A stretch of 64,000 nucleotides of DNA from Albula goreensis (lineage: Eukaryota; Chordata; Actinopteri; Albuliformes; Albulidae). Shown one piece after another: positions 59,601 through 64,000 of the stretch. The notes under the pieces were generated by a model, which saw only the letters and a list, made by a program, of their open reading frames with translations, was not told where the DNA came from and ran no database searches. The position numbers and the translations under genes were made by a program. Numbering within the stretch: position 1 is the first letter of the stretch; every line of letters starts with the position of its first letter. The stretch lies in the NCBI GenBank assembly GCA_022829145.1, contig CM040742.1, positions 5,083,658 to 5,147,657 on the forward strand. The letters are read 5' to 3'.

Positions 59601-59750
59601 TGCAATAAAGCAAATTTACACATCTTTACGAGACTATTTTACTCATCCCCCACATAAAACTTTCTTCTGACCTGTTTGTTATGGACACAAGTGAGGGGTG
59701 AATAGGCAGGCGCATGGCATTTTGGAAGCTCCAGCACCATTGACTTAGCA
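56634..59750. other. intergenic, unrecognised
   Basis: Mostly AT-rich. A GC-richer patch at 56990-57170 has a short minus-strand open frame of unknown nature. No gene recognised. Confidence 0.45.
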
Positions 59751-59759
59751 TAGCTACCT

Positions 59760-61330
59760 CCAGCCATTTGAGTCACTTTATGGAATATAGTGGCTCAGAT
59801 AGTTTTAGAAACTTAATGGCCAGATTCCTTCAACAAGTACTGAAGCCTGCCAGAAAAACAGCTGATGAAAAAGATCTTCCTGCTGAGACAGTGAACAGAA
59901 AGTGGACCCCTGCTTTGGATCCCGCACTTTCCAGGTTATTGCAGTCAAAATTTCAGACACAGGTCAGATTTTCTAGAGTGATTGCCATCAAGCACTGTTC
60001 CCTAATACAAAGTGTTCAAGCGTATGCTCTTGAACTAAAGAATGCCAGCGAATGATTAGAAGAAGCTGAGGAGGTAACTAGAGTGGTTGAAAGCACTTCA
60101 AATCTGTGGATGATAAGCTACAGGCTTTTGAGGTGTAAATCCCTTTATTTGTCTGAGCATGTTGACGATGTAATCACTAGAGTTCGGTGGAAAAATACTT
60201 GTGTTATCAGGTTGCCTGAAAGTGCAGAGGGCAGCCACAACTGGTCACCTCTCAAAATCAGGACCAATGCTGCGAATATCGAGCTTGAGAGGGTCCAGCA
60301 ATCACTGACGCCAACCCCAGGAGTAAACCAGAAGCCACTTCCAGTTATACTGCGGCTTCATAACTTTGCAGACAGACAAGTGGTAAGTCTAGCCAGCAGA
60401 TGGGAAGATTAGGGGCACACCAGAGTAACAAGATATTTTTCTATCAAGACTTCTCAAATGCTGTCCAATGGAGGCATGACAACTTTGACCAAGACAGTCT
60501 ATTTGAAAATAGGGAGTTTAACTGACATTCCAGAGAGAGGAAGAGAGGAATTCATATTCTTGAGGAGTACCCTTTATTTCACAAATTCCCTTACATATGG
60601 GAAACTGCCCCAGAGGCTCTCTCATGTTATCATTTTGTCTCTTGTATCATAAGTGTATGAATTCCTATTTGTTGGTTCAGAATCTGTCTGTCCAATGTGC
60701 TGTTCTGGGCTAAGAAAATAAGGTCACAAAATTGTGCTAGTGTCAGCAGCATTGAATACTACACATGTGGGAGTAGTAAATGCAGCTGAGGTCTTATATG
60801 TGGGAGGGAAATACACATTTTACTTGACAGGGTTAAACTGGGTTAATAATGGTCCTCTGAAAGTTAAAATTATGTATGTGAAATGCGAGAGGGCTGTGTG
60901 GGTGGGTTATAAATTGAAATGTCTTATTGATACTAAGGAAGGAGATCATAGATCTTGGCCTCTTGCAAGAAACCCATCTGAATAATGACAAATGTCATGA
61001 ACTGGACATCAACCAGTACAGCTGGACCGGTCAGGTCTTCACATACTTCATACCATACCATAGACAGCTTGTTTATTGACCCTGAAAGTTTTTTCCACCT
61101 GATTTTCGTGCCAAACAATTTTCTGAATTCATAGAAACTGCCTCAGAGACACTTCTTGTGAGAGGGGATCTGAGTTGTCAGCGAAGTCCTTTAAAAGGCA
61201 AGTTCCCATTGAGGAGTTTTCATCTTACAAAGCAATTGAACGCTCTGTCAGCTGGCTGTGTGGTTACTTAGATGCTTGGTACACACTTTATCCTTCAGGA
61301 AAAAGAGCTGACTTTTCATCTTGCTCTTCA
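59760..61330 (+). mobile_element. L1/Tx1-type LINE, 5' part (ORF1 and endonuclease)
   Basis: ORF1-like reading with RWKNTCVIRLPESAEG near 60190-60240, IELERVQQSL near 60280 and PLPVILRLHNFADRQVV near 60340, the RNA-binding domain of fish L1 ORF1. Endonuclease pieces follow: DLGLLQETHLNNDK near 60955 and GYLDAWYTLYPSGKRADFSS near 61265-61320. Several frame changes. The copy resumes after the L2 insertion. Confidence 0.8.
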
Positions 61331-62265
61331 GAAATGTCATACACTGGAAGAGCGGGACACCCTGGTGTCGTCTTCGTCCTGTGCGAAGAACCTCAGAGTG
61401 GTGATTAACAACAGACTGTCACACTCTGAGAACATTACAGCGGTGAGCCGGACGTGCAGGTTCTTCCTGTACAACGTCCAGAGGATCCGCCCCTTCCTCA
61501 CCGACTTCTCTACTCAGCTTCTGGTCCAAGCGATGGTTCTGTTCTGCCTGGAGTACTGCAACTCCTTCCTCGCTGTCCTTCTGGCGTCCGCCAGCAGATC
61601 CCTGCAGCTTGTCTGATTTACATCCTCCCCAGACGCTCCCACGTCACCCCCCTGCTCACTGCCCTCCACTGGCTGCCTGTTATCCCTTGCATCAAATTTA
61701 AAACATCGGTGCTAGCATACCAGGCCGTTAAGGGGACAGCTCCAGCATATCTCCAGAAGATCATCAGACCCTACACCCCTGCCAGACCCCTCCACTCTAC
61801 CACCTTTGGACGCCAGATACCTCCTCCTATCTGCTCCTGCATTTCCAGGTCACGTCTGCTGCCTGTCTTGGCCCCCCGGTTGTGGAATGACCTTCCCGTG
61901 GAGGTCAGAACGGCAGAGACACTGGCCACCTTCAAGCACAGACTGAAGACTCACCTCTGCAGGCTACACCTCTCCCCTCCCCTCCCTTGCTCTTCATAAT
62001 GTTCTCTGCACTTATCTGTACTTGTTTTTAACTGTAATTTGTTTTTAACATAGGTTGTTGTTGTTAATTTTCTCCTTTACTAGATTAGTCTATAGAAGAG
62101 TCTTGATCTTTTCGGTCACCTTTGGCACTTGGGACTTTTCCCCTTTCTAGGGTTACCTCTGCACGTTTTGTACCGTTCATATGCACTTTGCCTTGTAAGT
62201 CCTTGAGACTTACAATGGTGAGAGCGTCTAACAAGTGCCTTTAATGTAACGTAATGTAATGTAAT
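61331..62265 (+). mobile_element. L2-type LINE, 3' half, inserted in the L1 copy
   Basis: RT C-terminal region: KNLRVVINNRLSHSENI, CRFFLYNVQRIRPFL, then TPLLTALHWLPVIPCIKFKT, SVLAYQAVKGTAPAYL and PRLWNDLPVEVRTAETLATF, then KHRLKTHLCRL before a stop near 62000. The frame shifts once near 61610. The 3' end is GAGAGCGTCTAACAAGTGCC and (TGTAA)n-like repeats, as in L2. Confidence 0.92.
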
Positions 62266-63400
62266 ACAGGCAGGAATGTGGCAGATAACCCATCATTGAT
62301 TTGGGAAACATGTTATGCTTATGCAAGAGGTTTCAAGGTATAAAAAACTGGGGAAATAGAACAATCTCACTGAAGACCATGAAGAAGTTAAAAAAGAAGC
62401 TGTTTATACTTCTGAGCTCTGAAACGATATGTGGTATTCAAACTGCCCTTGAATCTTTGCTGACTCAGCAGGCAAACAAAATATTTTATTCTGAAAGCAA
62501 AATGTGTATGACCACAGAGACAAGATAAGTAAATATCTAGCATGGCTTATCAAAACAAAAATTTACCTGTAAGTTATATTCTCAAAGAAAAATGGTAATA
62601 GAACATAATGTGCAAAAACAATACATTGCATAAATACATAATTTTACTCTCGTTTACATAAATATGAGAAATCAGTCAATTTTGGATGAAAAGTTTTGTT
62701 TTTGTTTTGTTTTTTTTTCCTCTGTATTGACACTTCCAACTATCTCTAGCCCTTTTCACACATGCAATGCAACCCTAAACTTATAAGGAACCAAGTCCAG
62801 ATGGGCCAGGTTGTGAATTGAATAAAGAGTTCTTTGTGTTCTCATGGATCCTCTTCTTTAAATGTTGAATTGGTCTCTCAAGAATGACCTACCGCAGTCT
62901 CTCGGATAGGCTGCTATTTCCTAAATTCTGAAGAAAGGGGAAAAATCCTGAAGACTTTGCATTGCATGTGCTGATAGCATTATAGAACTCTGATTGGCTG
63001 ACATTTTAGCATCACACCTAGACATAATATTGCTTGCTGTAAATAATAAAGACCAGACTGAGTTTTGTAAAGGAAGGAGCTCATATCACATGGTTAGAAG
63101 GCTCTCAAATAGTATAAATATTTCTTATAAAGCAGAAATCAACAGCCTAATTCTTTGCTTGGATACCAAAAATGCAATATTTGAATGGTCATATTAACTT
63201 TATACATTTAAAAGGTTAATTTGACAGATATTTCAGTACAAGGTTACAGATTCTCTATAACGGACGTGTAGCTTCAGTTATCAGTACTGGGTACAGATTT
63301 CCCAGCTTTCCTCTTCAGACAGGCACCAGACTGTCCCCATTACAGAGTCACTGGCTGAAGACATACAACTGGGTCCCTTAATTTAAGGTAAAACAGTGGG
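62266..63400 (+). mobile_element. L1/Tx1-type LINE, continuation (RT part)
   Basis: Picks up where the first part stops: ALESLLTQQANKIFYSESK (62440-62500), then DQTEFCKGRSSYHMVRRLSN (63053-63110), LILCLDTKNAIFEWSY (63150-63195), and NGRVASVIS with RLSPLQSHWL (63260-63355). These follow L1 linker-to-RT order. The copy is decayed and interrupted by the L2 insertion. Confidence 0.75.
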
Positions 63401-64000
63401 TGACAAGCAACATAAAATTACCAAAATATCTTGTCTGTGTTATTAATAAATTTCTGTTATCCACCATTATAACTTTTTGAAATCTATTTGTCAATGGGAA
63501 TCCTTCGAAGCAAATTGAGTGGTTTTATTTTCTCTTGTCAGATTGTCTTTGTCAAGGTTTGTGTATTTTAACACTCAAATAAGCATTTCATTTCAGCAAA
63601 ATACAATCCAACTTGAACCAGTACCTGAAAGAAACATAATGACTTAAATAGGTAAACAGCTTCACCACCAGGAACTGATACAACTAATTCAGATTATTAT
63701 TTTATTGTATATTCAAACTACAGAATAAAAATAAATTAATATTCTATTTTATTTTTAAACAAGATTATGAAAGAGCTAAATTGTTGGTTGTGTTCCTTTG
63801 GAGCAAAAGGAGGCCTACAATTAAAACTGGCAAAAAAAGCAGTTGCCTAGCTCTGAGGGAGGTTAGGATGTTCCTAATATAAAATGGTATCAGTTTGCCT
63901 GCCAGCTTCGGTTTGTCGTGTAGCAGTTGAAGGAGAACCCTGTTTCAATTTGGATTAATCTTGAGACCTCGCAGACCTCATTCCCTCTACAAAACCTTTT
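63401..64000. other. window end, nothing recognised
   Basis: AT-rich; may still contain L1 3' sequence. No gene seen. Confidence 0.4.

Overview
The window is eukaryotic nuclear DNA from a vertebrate, most likely a ray-finned fish. Both genes are split by GT-AG introns, and the repeats are fish-like: L2-type LINEs with a shared 3' tail, L1/Tx1-type LINEs, a DIRS/Ngaro-type tyrosine-recombinase retrotransposon, Tc1/mariner and hAT DNA elements, a tRNA-type SINE, and TG and TAA microsatellites. No rRNA, CRISPR or prokaryotic operon structure is visible. The species cannot be fixed from sequence alone.

Left part (about 1-16.4 kb, + strand): twelve coding exons (936-13890) encode all but the N-terminal start of a DLC-family RhoGAP. 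The order is end of the SAM domain, a long serine-rich linker with a tensin/SH2-type tyrosine motif and an LD-like motif, RhoGAP domain with arginine finger, then a START lipid-binding domain and stop. Sequence details point to STARD8 (DLC3) rather than DLC1 or STARD13. A 3'UTR of about 2.5 kb with candidate poly(A) signals follows.

Middle to right (23.7-52.2 kb, - strand): eighteen coding exons encode a complete 717-residue relaxin-family receptor. The order is signal peptide, LDLa module, linker, LRR N-cap, ten leucine-rich repeats (one per exon), hinge, and seven-transmembrane domain. It is RXFP1/RXFP2 type and is read here as the RXFP2-like gene. The two genes converge, tail to tail, with about 9.8 kb between stop codons. 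STARD13 and RXFP2 are neighbours on human chromosome 13, so this STARD8/RXFP2-like pair looks like the ohnologous block from the vertebrate genome duplications. That is the most interesting reading of the window.

The rest is introns and intergenic DNA filled with decayed mobile elements: a Ty3/gypsy integrase relic (16.6-17.3 kb); a LINE RT relic inside a pair of terminal inverted repeats (20.6-22.4 kb); a four-copy 86-90 bp tandem repeat (25.9-26.2 kb); an L1 relic (35.3-36.8 kb); a LINE RT fragment (43.3-43.7 kb); a SINE (44.45-44.66 kb); a Tc1 copy (46.6-47.7 kb); a DIRS/Ngaro relic with GC-rich repeats (53.5-55.6 kb); a hAT MITE with a perfect 8-bp target duplication (56.5 kb); and an L1 copy split by an L2 insertion (59.8-63.4 kb). 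All exon edges come from reading splice sites and reading frame by eye, and they join in frame throughout both genes.
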